A DNA stretch of 64,000 nucleotides from Microbacterium sorbitolivorans (GCF_003327285.1 NZ_KZ848476.1:62001-126000); one strand, 5' to 3'; counted from the stretch's first letter, positions 35,973 through 44,832 are shown. Made by a program: numbers and translations. Notes: generated by a model from the sequence alone, not told the origin.

Positions 35973-36573
35973 TATTCGTTCCCGGGACGCCCGCCCCCTG
36001 CAGCAGTCGCTGATCGATAACCGCTCGTGGCTCGTGCCATGGGAGGCGACGAACCCCGACGGCGCCGTGCCGATGGAGATGCGCGGCGCGATCCGCCGGC
36101 TCCTGCAGCAGTACCGCGACGGCAGCGGCGTACCGTTCGTCATGGAATACAACGGCGAGATCGCCGGGCAGCTGAACGTGTGGGGCATCTCGCGCGGCTC
36201 GATGTCGTCGGGCACGATCGGGTACTGGATCGACGAGAGGTTCGCGGGCAAGGGCATCACGCCCACCTCCGTCGCGCTCGCGACCGACCTGTGCTTCCGC
36301 AGCCTGCGCCTGCACCGCATGGAGATCTGCATCCGCCCCGAGAACGCGCCGAGCCTGCGCGTCGTCGAGAAGCTCGGCTTCCGCTACGAGGGCTACCGCG
36401 TGCGGTACATCCACATCGACGGCGAGTGGCGCGATCACCACGCCTTCGCGCTGACGCGCGAGGACGTGCCGCAGGGCGTGTTGCAACGCTGGATCCGCGG
36501 GCAGGTGCCCGAGGGAATGGGATCCGTGCCGGGTTCGATTCCGGTTGGCCCGACGGGCACCGAACCGGCGTAG
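35929..36573 (+). CDS. GNAT-family N-acetyltransferase (RimJ/RimL type)
   Basis: 214 residues. The acetyl-CoA fold includes AGQLNVWGIS, YWIDERFAGKGITPTSVALA (the Q/RxxGxG/A-like loop) and NAPSLRVVEKLGFRYEGYRV. The RimJ/RimL branch acetylates N-termini or small amines; substrate unknown. It is 33 bases after galU. The C-terminal 20 residues are Pro/Gly-rich. Confidence 0.9.
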   Translation: MDTPYASHGAVSIRLIRSRDARPLQQSLIDNRSWLVPWEATNPDGAVPMEMRGAIRRLLQQYRDGSGVPFVMEYNGEIAGQLNVWGISRGSMSSGTIGYWIDERFAGKGITPTSVALATDLCFRSLRLHRMEICIRPENAPSLRVVEKLGFRYEGYRVRYIHIDGEWRDHHAFALTREDVPQGVLQRWIRGQVPEGMGSVPGSIPVGPTGTEPA

Positions 36574-36622
36574 GCTCGGGCGTAGCGCACATCCGCGCCG
36601 CCTTGCAGAAGGGATTCACCTC

Positions 36623-38338
36623 ATGCCCACGCTCGCTAAGAACATCGTCGATTCTCTTCTCGCGAGTGGGGTGAAACGCGTCTACGGCCTGCCGGGCGAC
36701 TCGCTCAACGGCTTCACCGACGCGCTGCGGGTGACGTCGGGCATCGAGTGGGTGCACGTGCGCCACGAGGAGGCGGCGGCGTTCGCCGCGGGGGCCGAGG
36801 CGGCCCTCACGGGCGAGATCGCGGTGTGCGCCGGATCCTGCGGCCCCGGCAACCTGCACCTCATCAACGGCCTCTTCGACGCGCAGCGCTCGCGCGTGCC
36901 CGTCCTCGCGATCGCGGCCCACATCCCGAGCGACGAGATCGGATCCGGGTACTTCCAGGAAACCCACCCGCAGGAGCTCTTCCGCGAGTGCAGCGTCTAC
37001 GCCGAGTACGTGTCGAACGCCGCGCAGATGCCGCGCATGCTGCGCATCGCGATGCGCGAGGCAATCGAGAAGCGCGGCGTCGCCGTGCTCGTGATCCCGG
37101 GCGACATCGCGCTCGCCGACGTCGAGTCGCAGATCGAGGAGGTGCGCGGATACGCCTCGCGCGTCATCCCCGCCGAGTCGCAGCTCGAGAGCGCCGCCGA
37201 GATCCTGAACAGCGCGAAGAAGGTCACGATCCTCGCGGGAGCGGGCGTTGAAGGCGCGCACGACGAGCTCATCGCGATCGCCGACCGCCTGCAGGCGCCC
37301 GTCGTGCACGCCCTGCGCGGCAAGGAGTTCGTCGAGTACGACAACCCCTTCGACGTGGGTATGACGGGCCTCATCGGCTTCTCGTCGGGCTACGCGGCCA
37401 TGCGCGAGTGCGACGCGCTGCTGATGCTCGGCACCGACTTCCCGTACCAGCAGTTCTATCCCGAGAACGCGAAGGTCATCCAGGTCGACATCCGCGGCGA
37501 GCAGATCGGCCGCCGCACGCACGTCGACGTCGGGCTCGTGGGCGGCACGGCCGAGACCGTCGAGGCGCTGCTGCCGCGGCTGACCGAGGACAAGGACAGC
37601 GGCCACCTCGACGCCGCGGTGAAGCACTACCGCCGCGCGCGGAAGGACCTCGACTCGCTCGCGACGCCGTCGAAGCGCACGATCCACCCGCAGTACCTCG
37701 CGAAGCTCATCAACGACCACGCCGACGACAACGCGATCTTCATCCCCGACGTGGGATCGCCCACCGTCTGGGCCGCGCGCTACCTCACGATGAACGGCCG
37801 CCGCCGGCTCATCGGATCCTTCACCCACGGATCCATGGCGAACGCGCTCTCGCAGGCGGTCGGCGCGCAGGCGCAGGATCCGTCGCGCCAGGTGATCGCG
37901 CTCGCGGGCGATGGCGGGCTCGCGATGCTGCTCGGCGAGCTCATCACGCTCACGCAGAACGGCCTGAACGCGAAGGTCGTCGTGTTCGACAACGCGTCGC
38001 TGAACTTCGTCGAGCTCGAGATGAAGGCGGCGGGCTTCGTGACCTTCGGCACGGGCCTCGAGAACCCCGACTTCTCGAAGGTTGCCGAGGCGGTCGGCAT
38101 CAAGGGCATCCGCGTCGAGAAATCGGCCGACCTTCCGGCCGCGGTCGAGGAGTTCCTCGCCCACGACGGCCCCGCGGTGCTCGACGTGACGACCGAGCGC
38201 CAGGAGCTCTCGATGCCGCCGACCATCACGATGGAGCAGGCGAAGGGCTTCGCGCTCTACGCGATCCGCACGGTGCTTTCCGGTAAGGGCGACGAGCTGA
38301 TCGACCTCGCGAAGACCAATCTGCGGCAGTTGTTCTAG
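36623..38338 (+). CDS. poxB: pyruvate dehydrogenase (quinone), PoxB-type
   Basis: A 571-residue TPP/FAD enzyme decarboxylating pyruvate to acetate and feeding electrons to the quinone pool. The activating Glu is in RHEEAAAFAAGAEAA. The TPP motif runs from GDGGLAMLLGELITL to DNASLNF. The C-terminal part (TITMEQAKGFALYAIRTVLS) fits the membrane-binding segment of PoxB. The start ATG at 36623 has AGAAGGG upstream; the frame is open earlier only by chance. A different member (e.g. acetolactate synthase) is less likely. Confidence 0.9.
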   Translation: MPTLAKNIVDSLLASGVKRVYGLPGDSLNGFTDALRVTSGIEWVHVRHEEAAAFAAGAEAALTGEIAVCAGSCGPGNLHLINGLFDAQRSRVPVLAIAAHIPSDEIGSGYFQETHPQELFRECSVYAEYVSNAAQMPRMLRIAMREAIEKRGVAVLVIPGDIALADVESQIEEVRGYASRVIPAESQLESAAEILNSAKKVTILAGAGVEGAHDELIAIADRLQAPVVHALRGKEFVEYDNPFDVGMTGLIGFSSGYAAMRECDALLMLGTDFPYQQFYPENAKVIQVDIRGEQIGRRTHVDVGLVGGTAETVEALLPRLTEDKDSGHLDAAVKHYRRARKDLDSLATPSKRTIHPQYLAKLINDHADDNAIFIPDVGSPTVWAARYLTMNGRRRLIGSFTHGSMANALSQAVGAQAQDPSRQVIALAGDGGLAMLLGELITLTQNGLNAKVVVFDNASLNFVELEMKAAGFVTFGTGLENPDFSKVAEAVGIKGIRVEKSADLPAAVEEFLAHDGPAVLDVTTERQELSMPPTITMEQAKGFALYAIRTVLSGKGDELIDLAKTNLRQLF

Positions 38339-38390
38339 ACACGCCGTGCGGACGGGCTCCGTTTAGGCCTGATGGCCTACCGTTTATCGC

Positions 38391-39326
38391 ATGGGTGGGC
38401 AGATTCTCGGTGGCGGTGTTATCGCTCTAGTTGTCGTGCTGCTGTGGCTAATCTACCTCTTGCCGACCTGGTACGCCCGGGTGCGCGATAACGCCGCCGA
38501 GCGCAACGCGGTGCGCCTCAACCAGGCGCTCCGCGTGCTCGCCGAGTCGAGCGAGGCGTCCGATGATGTGCGGATCCAGCTCTCGACCCGCGAGGTCGCG
38601 CGCCAGCAGCGCCTCGTGAAGAAGCTCGAGGCCGAAGACGCGCGCCTGCGCGAGGAGTACGAGCGCGCCGAGACCGAGCGCCGCCGCGAGGAGAACGAGG
38701 AAAAGCTCGAGCGCACGAGGCGCGACGCCGAGGCGGCCCGCCTCACCCGGGCCCTCGAGGCCGAGGAGCGCAAGCGCGAGATCGAGGCTCTCAAGAGGGA
38801 TCCGCGAGTGCGGCTGCAGACGGCCCGTCGCCGGGGGCGGCTCGCCGCGACCGCGACGACGATCGCCGGCCTCGTCGCGATCGGGCTGGGGACCTGGCAG
38901 GCCATCGCCACGGGCGTGTGGGCGTGGCTCGCGGTCGGCGTCGTCGTGACGGCCCTCGGCATGCTCGCGCTTCGCCGCATGGCCGCCGTCGCCGAGCGCG
39001 CGCGCCGTGCCCCGATGACGGCCCCCGTCGCGGTGCAGGAGGCGCGCGAGCGCCCCGAGCCCGTTCTCCTCAACCCCACCGACCGCGGCTGGGTGCCGCG
39101 CCGCCTGCCGGCGCCGCTCACGGCGACCGCCGGATCCCGGGCCGCCGACGAGGTGGCCGCCGCGGGTGCGCGCGAGAAGCTCGAGCAGGCCGCCCGCGAG
39201 GAGGCCGCCCGCCAGCGCCTCGCCGCGAGCCAGCCGCGCCCGATCTCGCTCGACGAGCACCGCGAGGAAGACGCCGAGATCGAGCGCCAGGTGCGCGAGA
39301 TGCTCGCGCGACGCGCCGCGGGCTAG
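38391..39326 (+). CDS. membrane protein with long coiled coil
   Basis: 311 residues. TM1 (GGGVIALVVVLLWLIYLLPT) leads to a long charged coiled coil (about 70-145, with repeated EAERERRRE-like heptads). TM2 and TM3 lie at about 155-200, followed by another Glu/Arg-rich helical tail. It is a conserved Microbacteriaceae type sometimes mislabelled as large exoprotein. No enzymatic motif; a scaffold or cell-envelope role is possible. Confidence 0.78.
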   Translation: MGGQILGGGVIALVVVLLWLIYLLPTWYARVRDNAAERNAVRLNQALRVLAESSEASDDVRIQLSTREVARQQRLVKKLEAEDARLREEYERAETERRREENEEKLERTRRDAEAARLTRALEAEERKREIEALKRDPRVRLQTARRRGRLAATATTIAGLVAIGLGTWQAIATGVWAWLAVGVVVTALGMLALRRMAAVAERARRAPMTAPVAVQEARERPEPVLLNPTDRGWVPRRLPAPLTATAGSRAADEVAAAGAREKLEQAAREEAARQRLAASQPRPISLDEHREEDAEIERQVREMLARRAAG

Positions 39327-39375
39327 CCCGATTTTTCATTTGCAGGCTCGACCGGTAATGTAGATCGAGTTGTAA

Positions 39376-39451
39376 GGGGCTATGGCGCAGTTGGTAGCGC
39401 GCTTCGTTCGCAATGAAGAGGTCAGGGGTTCGAATCCCCTTAGCTCCACCA
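39376..39451 (+). tRNA. tRNA-Ala (CGC)
   Basis: GGGGCTA pairs with TAGCTCC, D-arm GGCGCAGTTGGTAGCGC, anticodon loop TTCGCAA (anticodon CGC), T-arm GGGG-TTCGAAT-CCCC, discriminator A. CCA is encoded. Reads GCG codons. Confidence 0.97.
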
Positions 39452-39457
39452 AAACCG

Positions 39458-39494
39458 AAGGGCCGGTCAGGATTCTGACCGGCCCTTTAGTCTT
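39458..39494 (+). terminator. terminator after tRNA-Ala
   Basis: A 13-base perfect stem, AAGGGCCGGTCAG, with a GATT loop and a following TTTAGTCTTTT tract. The convergent metallopeptidase-like gene ends at 39503. Confidence 0.88.
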
Positions 39495-39502
39495 TTGTCC
39501 GA

Positions 39503-39856
39503 CTAGTCTTTCGCGCGACTGGCGTAGCCCCCGTCTTCGAGCCCTGCCTCGATCTCGAAGCGGTTGCGGAGCGGATCCCGCCCGGCGAGCGCGTAGAGCA
39601 CCGGCAGGAGCAGGCCGTAGCGGCGCCATTGGCGCACGTGCACGAGCTCGTGGGCGATGACGCGCGGGCTCTCGCGGGACGCATGCGTGAGGTAGCAGCG
39701 GCCGATGCAGACGCCGCCTCGCGCATGCGTCCAGCGGGGCATGCCCCGAAAGACGAAGAGCTCGCCGTGCCTCTCGACGCGTCCCGTGCTCCAGATCCCG
39801 CCCCAGACGAATCCGAACGCCGTCGCGATGACAAAACCGGCCTGCCTGATGCCCAC
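39503..39856 (-). CDS. small zincin-like membrane protein (HExxH)
   Basis: 117 residues with an N-terminal membrane helix (AGFVIATAFGFVWGGIWS), a beta-rich part (VFRGMPRWTHARGGVCIGRC) and a zinc-binding HExxH as RVIAHELVHVRQWRRYG, then DPLRNRFEIEAG with a possible third ligand Glu. The short HELxHxxQ form resembles minimal gluzincins, some labelled Fe-S oxidoreductase in error. Peptidase activity is likely but unproven. Confidence 0.75.
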   Translation of the reverse strand: MGIRQAGFVIATAFGFVWGGIWSTGRVERHGELFVFRGMPRWTHARGGVCIGRCYLTHASRESPRVIAHELVHVRQWRRYGLLLPVLYALAGRDPLRNRFEIEAGLEDGGYASRAKD

Positions 39857-39886
39857 GTCGTCTCCCTTGTTACGCCACTCCCATGC

Positions 39887-41185
39887 TTACACCGTCGGCA
39901 GCCCGAGGTGTCCGCGGAGCGTTGTCGTGTCGTATTCGCGGCGGAAGCGGCCGCGGGCCTGTAGTACGGGGACGAGGTGGTCGACGATGTCGTCGATGCC
40001 GCCGGGCAGGGTGGGCGGCATGAGGTTGAAGCCGTCGGCCGCGCCGGCGTCGACCCAGCGTTCGATCTCGTCGGCGACCGATTCCGGCGTGCCGACGAAG
40101 GTCGCGTGACCGCCACCGGCGGCGAGGTAACCGAGCAGCTCCCGCACCGTGGGGCGCCTGCTCTCGATGATCCGCAGCACCGTGGCGTACCGGCCCTTCG
40201 GCCCCGTGAACTCTTCGAGCGGCGGGAGGGGCGGCACCGGCGCATCGAGGTCCCACCCCGAGGTGTCGGTGCCGACGAAGGACGACAGCTGTTGGAGGGC
40301 GTCGGCCACGGGGAGCCGCTCGTTGAGCTCGCGCTGCTTCCGCCTCGCCTCGGCCTCGCTCGAGGCGAGGTAAGTGACGAGCCCCGGCATGACGGCGATG
40401 CCGTCGGGGTCGCGGCCGGCGGCGCCCGCGCGCGAGCGGATGTCGGCGCGGTAGGCGAGGGCCGACTCGAGGTCCCACGCGACGGCGTAGATCCCCTCGG
40501 CGTATCGCGCCGCGAGGTCGCGCCCCGGCTCCGAGGCTCCCGCCTGGAACAGCACGGGGCGCCCCTGCGGGGTGCGCGGCACGTTGAGCGGCCCCGCGAC
40601 CTCGAAGCTTGCACCGCGGTGATCGATGGGCCGCAGCCTCGAGGCGTCGACGTACGCGCCCCGCGGGTCGGCGGTGATCGCCTCGAGGGGCCACGAATCC
40701 CAGAGACCCTGCACGATCTCGATGAACTCGTGCGCCGTCGCGTAGCGCTCGTCGTGCCCGGGGAGGGCGGGCATGCTGTGGTTCCGCGCCTCCTCGTCGG
40801 TCATCGAGGTGACGACGTTGATGCCCGCCCTGCCCCGCGAGATGTGGTCGAGGCTCGCGAGCAGGCGGGCTGCGTGGAACGGATCCCAGAACGTGCTCGA
40901 CACCGTCGTGACGAGCCCGACCCGTTCGGTCGCGCGGGCGATCGCGGTCAATACCGTGATCGGCTCGAGGTGCCAGACGGGCCCGCGCCGGGCGGCGTCG
41001 ATCGAGAGCGACTGCCCGTCGGCGAGGAAGATCGCGTCGAGCTTGCCGCGCTCGGCCGTCCGCGCGAGCGACTCCCAGTAGGCAATGTCGCCGAGGCGAT
41101 CGACGCCGGATCCGGGCACCCGCCACGCGGCGGAGTGGTGGCCGACCGCGTGGGCGAAGAGGTTCAGCCGAACATGCCGGGGCAT
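39887..41185 (-). CDS. LLM-class FMN-dependent monooxygenase (NtaA/SnaA/DszA family)
   Basis: A 432-residue flavin monooxygenase using reduced FMN. VRLNLFAHAVGHHSAAWRVP at the start, DHISRGRAGINVVTS in the middle, and PVLFQAGASEPGRDLAARYA are the marks of this branch, which oxidises C-S or C-N bonds of xenobiotics and sulfur compounds. The ATG at 41185 overlaps the SDR stop (TAATG), so the two are one operon. The operon is led by a TPP riboswitch, so a thiamine-linked substrate is inferred. Confidence 0.92.
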   Translation of the reverse strand: MPRHVRLNLFAHAVGHHSAAWRVPGSGVDRLGDIAYWESLARTAERGKLDAIFLADGQSLSIDAARRGPVWHLEPITVLTAIARATERVGLVTTVSSTFWDPFHAARLLASLDHISRGRAGINVVTSMTDEEARNHSMPALPGHDERYATAHEFIEIVQGLWDSWPLEAITADPRGAYVDASRLRPIDHRGASFEVAGPLNVPRTPQGRPVLFQAGASEPGRDLAARYAEGIYAVAWDLESALAYRADIRSRAGAAGRDPDGIAVMPGLVTYLASSEAEARRKQRELNERLPVADALQQLSSFVGTDTSGWDLDAPVPPLPPLEEFTGPKGRYATVLRIIESRRPTVRELLGYLAAGGGHATFVGTPESVADEIERWVDAGAADGFNLMPPTLPGGIDDIVDHLVPVLQARGRFRREYDTTTLRGHLGLPTV

Positions 41186-41970
41186 TAGTCCTTGACCAGC
41201 CCGCCGTCGACGACGAGGTTTTGTCCCGTGATCGCGCGCGACCACGGCGAGGCGAAGAACAAGATGGCGTCGGCGAACTCGGCGGGCGTCGTGACCGAGA
41301 GGAGCGGTGTGCCGGCCGCGATCGCGTCGAAGACCGCGTCGGGCGTCGCGGCGCTCGCGTCGGTCGTGCGCAGCAGGCCGCCGCTCACCATGTTGACGGT
41401 GACGCCGCGCGGGCCGAGGTCGGCCGAGAAGGTGCGCGTGAGCGACAGCAGCGCCGCCTTCGCGGCGGTGTAGTCGTGGTACGGCACGACGGGGTACTGG
41501 AATAGGTTCGTGCCGACGTTGATCACGCGACCGGATCCGGCCTCGTCGAAACCGGGGAGGGCGGCCTGGACGGTGTGGAGCGCGCCCTGCACGGCGCTCG
41601 CGAACTGGCCCGCGAAGGCGGGGAAGTCGATCTCGTCGGCCTTCGCGCGGGCGTCGCCGTTGAACGAGAAATCGGCGAGCGCGTTGTTGACCACGGTCGT
41701 GACGGGCGCGCCGAACGCCTCGCGACCGGCAGCGAAGAGCGCCTCGACCTGGGCGCGGTCGCGCACGTCGCCCCGCACCGCGACCGCGCGGCCCGGGTGG
41801 GCGGCGACGATCTCGGCGGCGGCGTCGGCGCTCGTGACGTAGTCGATGACGACGCGGGCGCCCTCGCGCAGGAACGCCTCGGTGATGGCGCGGCCGAGCC
41901 CGCGGGCGCCGCCCGTGACGAGGACGATCTGGTCGGCGATCGCCGGAATGGTGCGGGTGGTGGTGGTCAT
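41185..41970 (-). CDS. short-chain dehydrogenase/reductase
   Basis: A 261-residue NAD(P)-dependent oxidoreductase: TGGARGLG (residues 19-26), NNALADF, Ser in NVGTNLFQYPVVP, and catalytic YHDYTAAKAAL. The classic NNAG motif reads NNAL. The closest type is the 3-oxoacyl-ACP-reductase-like SDR. It is the first gene after the TPP riboswitch, with AGGAAAGG 8 bases before the ATG. Confidence 0.9.
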   Translation of the reverse strand: MTTTTRTIPAIADQIVLVTGGARGLGRAITEAFLREGARVVIDYVTSADAAAEIVAAHPGRAVAVRGDVRDRAQVEALFAAGREAFGAPVTTVVNNALADFSFNGDARAKADEIDFPAFAGQFASAVQGALHTVQAALPGFDEAGSGRVINVGTNLFQYPVVPYHDYTAAKAALLSLTRTFSADLGPRGVTVNMVSGGLLRTTDASAATPDAVFDAIAAGTPLLSVTTPAEFADAILFFASPWSRAITGQNLVVDGGLVKD

Positions 41971-42037
41971 GCGCGTGCCTTTCCTTCTACGGCGAAGGAA
42001 GGCCGCACCACACCAAGAAGGCGCATAGCGAGCCGGA

Positions 42038-42113
42038 CAATCCCTTCGCCAGTACTAACTGGATCAGGTTCGACGGGTGTAGTCTCAGCCGCTTTCCGCG
42101 GCACCCCGTGTCA
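42038..42113 (-). ncRNA. TPP riboswitch (THI element)
   Basis: On the minus strand: ACACGGGGTGC, GCTGAGA, ACCCGTCGAACCTGATC, then CAGTTAGTACTGGCGAAGGG. These are the conserved cores of the two arms of the thiamine-pyrophosphate riboswitch, in order and spacing. A -10 box TAGGCT (plus 42123-42128) places the start about 3 bases before the element. It ends 68 bases before the SDR ATG. TPP binding normally lowers expression of the genes behind it. Confidence 0.96.
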
Positions 42114-42197
42114 CTGCCCGCAAGCCTAGCGCGGTTCGACCCGCAGCGCGGTCGTCTTGGCGGTTGGCGTGAGGAACGAACTGGTGACAGGTTCGGT

Positions 42198-43072
42198 TTA
42201 GGCCGCGAGTGTGAGCGGCTCGGCTAGCTTGGCTTCGAACTCGATGGGAGTCAACCCGCCGAGGGTGTCCTGGGCGCGCTGGCGGTGGTACTTCCGCTCG
42301 ATCCAGACGACGATCGCGAGACGCAGCTCCTGCCGTGTTGTCCAGCGCTGCTGGTTGAGGACGTTGGTCTGCACGAGCGACCAGAACGACTCCATGGCCG
42401 GGTTGTCCCCGGCGGCGCCGACACGGCCCATCGATCCGACCATGTCGTGGCGGCGTAGCTCGCGGGCCATGGCACGACTGCGGAACTGGCTGCCCCTGTC
42501 GGCGTGCAGGATGCACCCGGCGATCTCACCGCGGCGGGCGACGGCGTTGCGGACGGCATCGACGGCGAGCTTCGCGGTCATCCGGTCGCTGATCGAGTAC
42601 CCCACGATCCGGTTGGAGTGGCATCCTTGATCGCGCAACAGTAGAGCGTGCCTTCGCTCGTCCAATGCTCCGTGATATCCGTGAGCCAGAGCCGATTCGG
42701 CGCGTCTGCGCGGAACACTCGTTGCACGTGATCGTCGAACACGGGCGGGCCGGCCTTCTTGCCCTTCCCGCGCCGTCGGCGCTGCGCGGACGAGAGAATC
42801 CCGGCCTGCGAGCACAGCTTCCACGCCGTCCGCCGACTCATCCGCCACCCCGCCCGCCGCGCTTCGTCGGCGAGGTATCGATAGCCGGACGTCGGGTCGT
42901 CGTGGTGCGCGTCGTGCAGCGCGTTGATCCGATACGCGCGGAGCACATCGGCATCCCGCACCGGGTCGTTTCGCCAGCGATAGTAGGGCTGGCGGGCGAG
43001 CGTGAGGACCCGGCACGACACCGTCACGGGGATCCCCGCGTCGGCGAGCTCAGCAACGAGCGGGTACGTCAT
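42198..43072 (-). pseudogene. IS3-family transposase OrfB, frameshifted
   Basis: The DDE transposase half. N-terminal frame: MTYPLVAELADAGIPVTVSC to LWLTDITEHW (first Asp) and YCCAIKDA. A one-base loss near 42622 moves the rest to another frame: RIVGYSISDRMTAKLAVDAV, ILHADRGSQF (second Asp), NPAMESFWSLVQTNVL (Glu). All three catalytic residues are still encoded but no single product spans them. A sequencing error cannot be excluded. Confidence 0.88.
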
Positions 43073-43374
43073 TTTGGGGAGCCACCGAGTTTCAGGTTCG
43101 CCTGCGACAGATACGCCGCCGCCCTCCGGAGCACCTCGTTCTCCTGCTCGAGCAGCCGGATTCGCTTCTTCAGCTCACGGGTCTCAGCCGCGTCCGCGGC
43201 GGTCTGGCCAGGACGGTTGCCTTCCTCGACGTCAGCTTGGCGGAGCCAGTTCTGCAACGTTGCTTCGCTGATACCGAAGTCAGTGGCGATCTGTTTGATG
43301 GTGACGCCGCTCTCACGGCTACGAGCGACCGCGACAACGTCCTCGCGGCACTCTCTGGGATAGGGACCGGGCAT
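43069..43374 (-). CDS. IS3-family transposase OrfA
   Basis: 101 residues: a helix-turn-helix (VTIKQIATDFGISEATLQNW) and a leucine-zipper part (ELKKRIRLLEQENEVLRRAA). The start MPGPYPRECREDVV at 43374 is typical. Its end overlaps the orfB start (AAAATGA), the region where IS3 elements make OrfAB by frameshifting. Confidence 0.92.
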   Translation of the reverse strand: MPGPYPRECREDVVAVARSRESGVTIKQIATDFGISEATLQNWLRQADVEEGNRPGQTAADAAETRELKKRIRLLEQENEVLRRAAAYLSQANLKLGGSPK

Positions 43375-43510
43375 GATGACATCCTCCCCGCCAGCGCCTC
43401 CCGGCACTAACGATCAGTTGTCACCGATTCGTTCCTCACGCCCCTCCTCCCGATAAGCAGCGGTAGTGTCCGGTGAGGGTTCCCCATGTGGGATGCACGC
43501 CACCTCTCGG

Positions 43511-44140
43511 TCAACTGGCCGGATCTCCGCCGCTCAGGTGGGCGAAGTGGCGACGGACGATGGTGGCGGCGCGGTGCGGCGGCATCCGGTCGGGCTCGGA
43601 GGCTCGAGCGACTGCGAGACCGTCGAGGACGGCGAGCAGATGCCCGGCTTCCTCGGCCGCGTCGAGCTGTGGGAAGAGGTCGGCGATGAGGCCGCGCAGG
43701 TAGTTCTCTGTCAGTGACCATCCGGCAGCAAAGGCATCGGCGACGGCGCCACACTGCGTAGCCTTCGCTGCGAACCACAACCAGACGATCGTGGCGTTAG
43801 TGTCCCCGGCCTCTCCATCGGGAGCCTCAATCGCGTTGGCCAGGAGTTGACAGAAGGCGAGGAATGCAGCAGCTGCCCCCTCCTCGGCCAGCACCCGATG
43901 GGTCAACTCTTCAGCACGCGACTTGAACTGGGCGGTTACGTGATTGGCGGCGGCGACCAACAGAGCATCCTTGGTGGCGAAATGATACTGAACGGCACCA
44001 ATAGAGACACCTGCCTCAGCAGCCACTCGCCGCACTGACAGGCCGTCAAGACCGTCACGGACCAGCACTTGCACGACAGCGTCCATCACCAGCTCCCGGA
44101 CGGAGTTGCGGCCACTTCCGGTCATTGCTACGGTATCCAT
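43511..44140 (-). CDS. TetR-family transcriptional regulator
   Basis: 209 residues with an N-terminal helix-turn-helix LSVRRVAAEAGVSIGAVQYH and a helical ligand domain. The start is the ATG at 44140, or an in-frame ATG at 44125; neither has a clear ribosome site. A 16-base palindrome covers the 44140 start and the gap to the divergent DUF998 gene, so it likely represses both. It lies in the low-GC island next to the IS3 element. Confidence 0.9.
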   Translation of the reverse strand: MDTVAMTGSGRNSVRELVMDAVVQVLVRDGLDGLSVRRVAAEAGVSIGAVQYHFATKDALLVAAANHVTAQFKSRAEELTHRVLAEEGAAAAFLAFCQLLANAIEAPDGEAGDTNATIVWLWFAAKATQCGAVADAFAAGWSLTENYLRGLIADLFPQLDAAEEAGHLLAVLDGLAVARASEPDRMPPHRAATIVRRHFAHLSGGDPAS

Positions 44141-44152
44141 ACGTTCGTATGG
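44137..44152. promoter_or_regulatory. predicted TetR operator
   Basis: CCATACG-TT-CGTATGG, perfect 7-base arms with a 2-base centre, between the divergent tetR and DUF998 genes and overlapping the tetR start. Typical size and place for a TetR site. Confidence 0.7.
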
Positions 44153-44169
44153 TACATGAGGGGGACGTA

Positions 44170-44832
44170 GTGAATCGATACCGCGCCGGAGCCGTGGCTT
44201 GGATGGCCAGCGCTGTGATATTCCCTGTGCAGCTGCTGGTCGCGCGGCGGTGGCCCCAGGGGTACTCGGTGACGCACAACGCCATCAGCGACCTCGGGGT
44301 CGTCGGTTGTGGGCAATTCTCCGAACAGGGCCAGCAGGTGCGCGACGTTTGCTCTCCATGGCATCCGCTGTTCAACGCCGGCATGGCCGCATCCGGTGTG
44401 CTGATCATGATCGGCGCGATCTTGATGTACGGCTGGTGGGACAGCCGCTCAGGTCGAGCTGGGATGATCTTGATGGCGCTGACCGGGCTCTTGGTCTCGA
44501 TCGTCGGCCTGGCGCCGTGGGACATATATCCCGGGGCGCACGATAGTGCCGCACTCGGCCAAGCGGTCGCACAGTGGCTGGCAATGGGCATGCTCGCCGC
44601 AGCTGCTGGGCCGGGGCGCTTCCGCCAGCTCACAATTGTGGCCTTGGTGGTGTCAATAGTCGGGTTCGCAGCGTTCCTCGCGGCGCTGGAGGGGGCCGAG
44701 GTGCCTTGGTTGGGGCTCGGCGGCGCCGAACGGATCTCCTTTGACACGCTTAGCCTCTGGACGGCCCTTGCCGGTGTAGCTCTCATGACAAGCCGCGGAG
44801 TTCGCGATAAGGCTTCAACCAGCGCCTGCTGA
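44170..44832 (+). CDS. DUF998 membrane protein
   Basis: 220 residues with about six membrane segments (AVAWMASAVIFPVQLLVARR, LFNAGMAASGVLIMIGAILM and others). YSVTHNAISDLGVVGCG and HPLFNAG are DUF998 marks. The GTG at 44170 has GAGGGGGA 4 bases upstream. It is divergent from the TetR gene, which probably controls it; such pairs often respond to membrane-active compounds. Function unknown. Confidence 0.85.
   Translation: MNRYRAGAVAWMASAVIFPVQLLVARRWPQGYSVTHNAISDLGVVGCGQFSEQGQQVRDVCSPWHPLFNAGMAASGVLIMIGAILMYGWWDSRSGRAGMILMALTGLLVSIVGLAPWDIYPGAHDSAALGQAVAQWLAMGMLAAAAGPGRFRQLTIVALVVSIVGFAAFLAALEGAEVPWLGLGGAERISFDTLSLWTALAGVALMTSRGVRDKASTSAC

Larger units (their letters stand above)
42166..43442 (-). 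mobile_element. IS3-family insertion sequence
   Basis: About 1277 bases with orfA and orfB of IS3 type. The terminal inverted repeats are GGCGTGAGGAACGAACTGGT (left, from 42166) and GGCGTGAGGAACGAATCGGT (right, read on the minus strand from 43442), each continuing GACA, with two mismatches in 24 bases. No direct target duplication is visible, so it may have recombined or be old. It lies just upstream of the TPP-riboswitch promoter, which appears intact. Confidence 0.88.

Noticed and set aside
36623..38338. Acetolactate synthase
   Set aside because: The gene has the PoxB-type C-terminal segment and no ilvN small subunit beside it.
42166..43442. A target-site duplication around the IS3
   Set aside because: Flanks GTT and CCT (or GCG and CGC) do not match as direct repeats.
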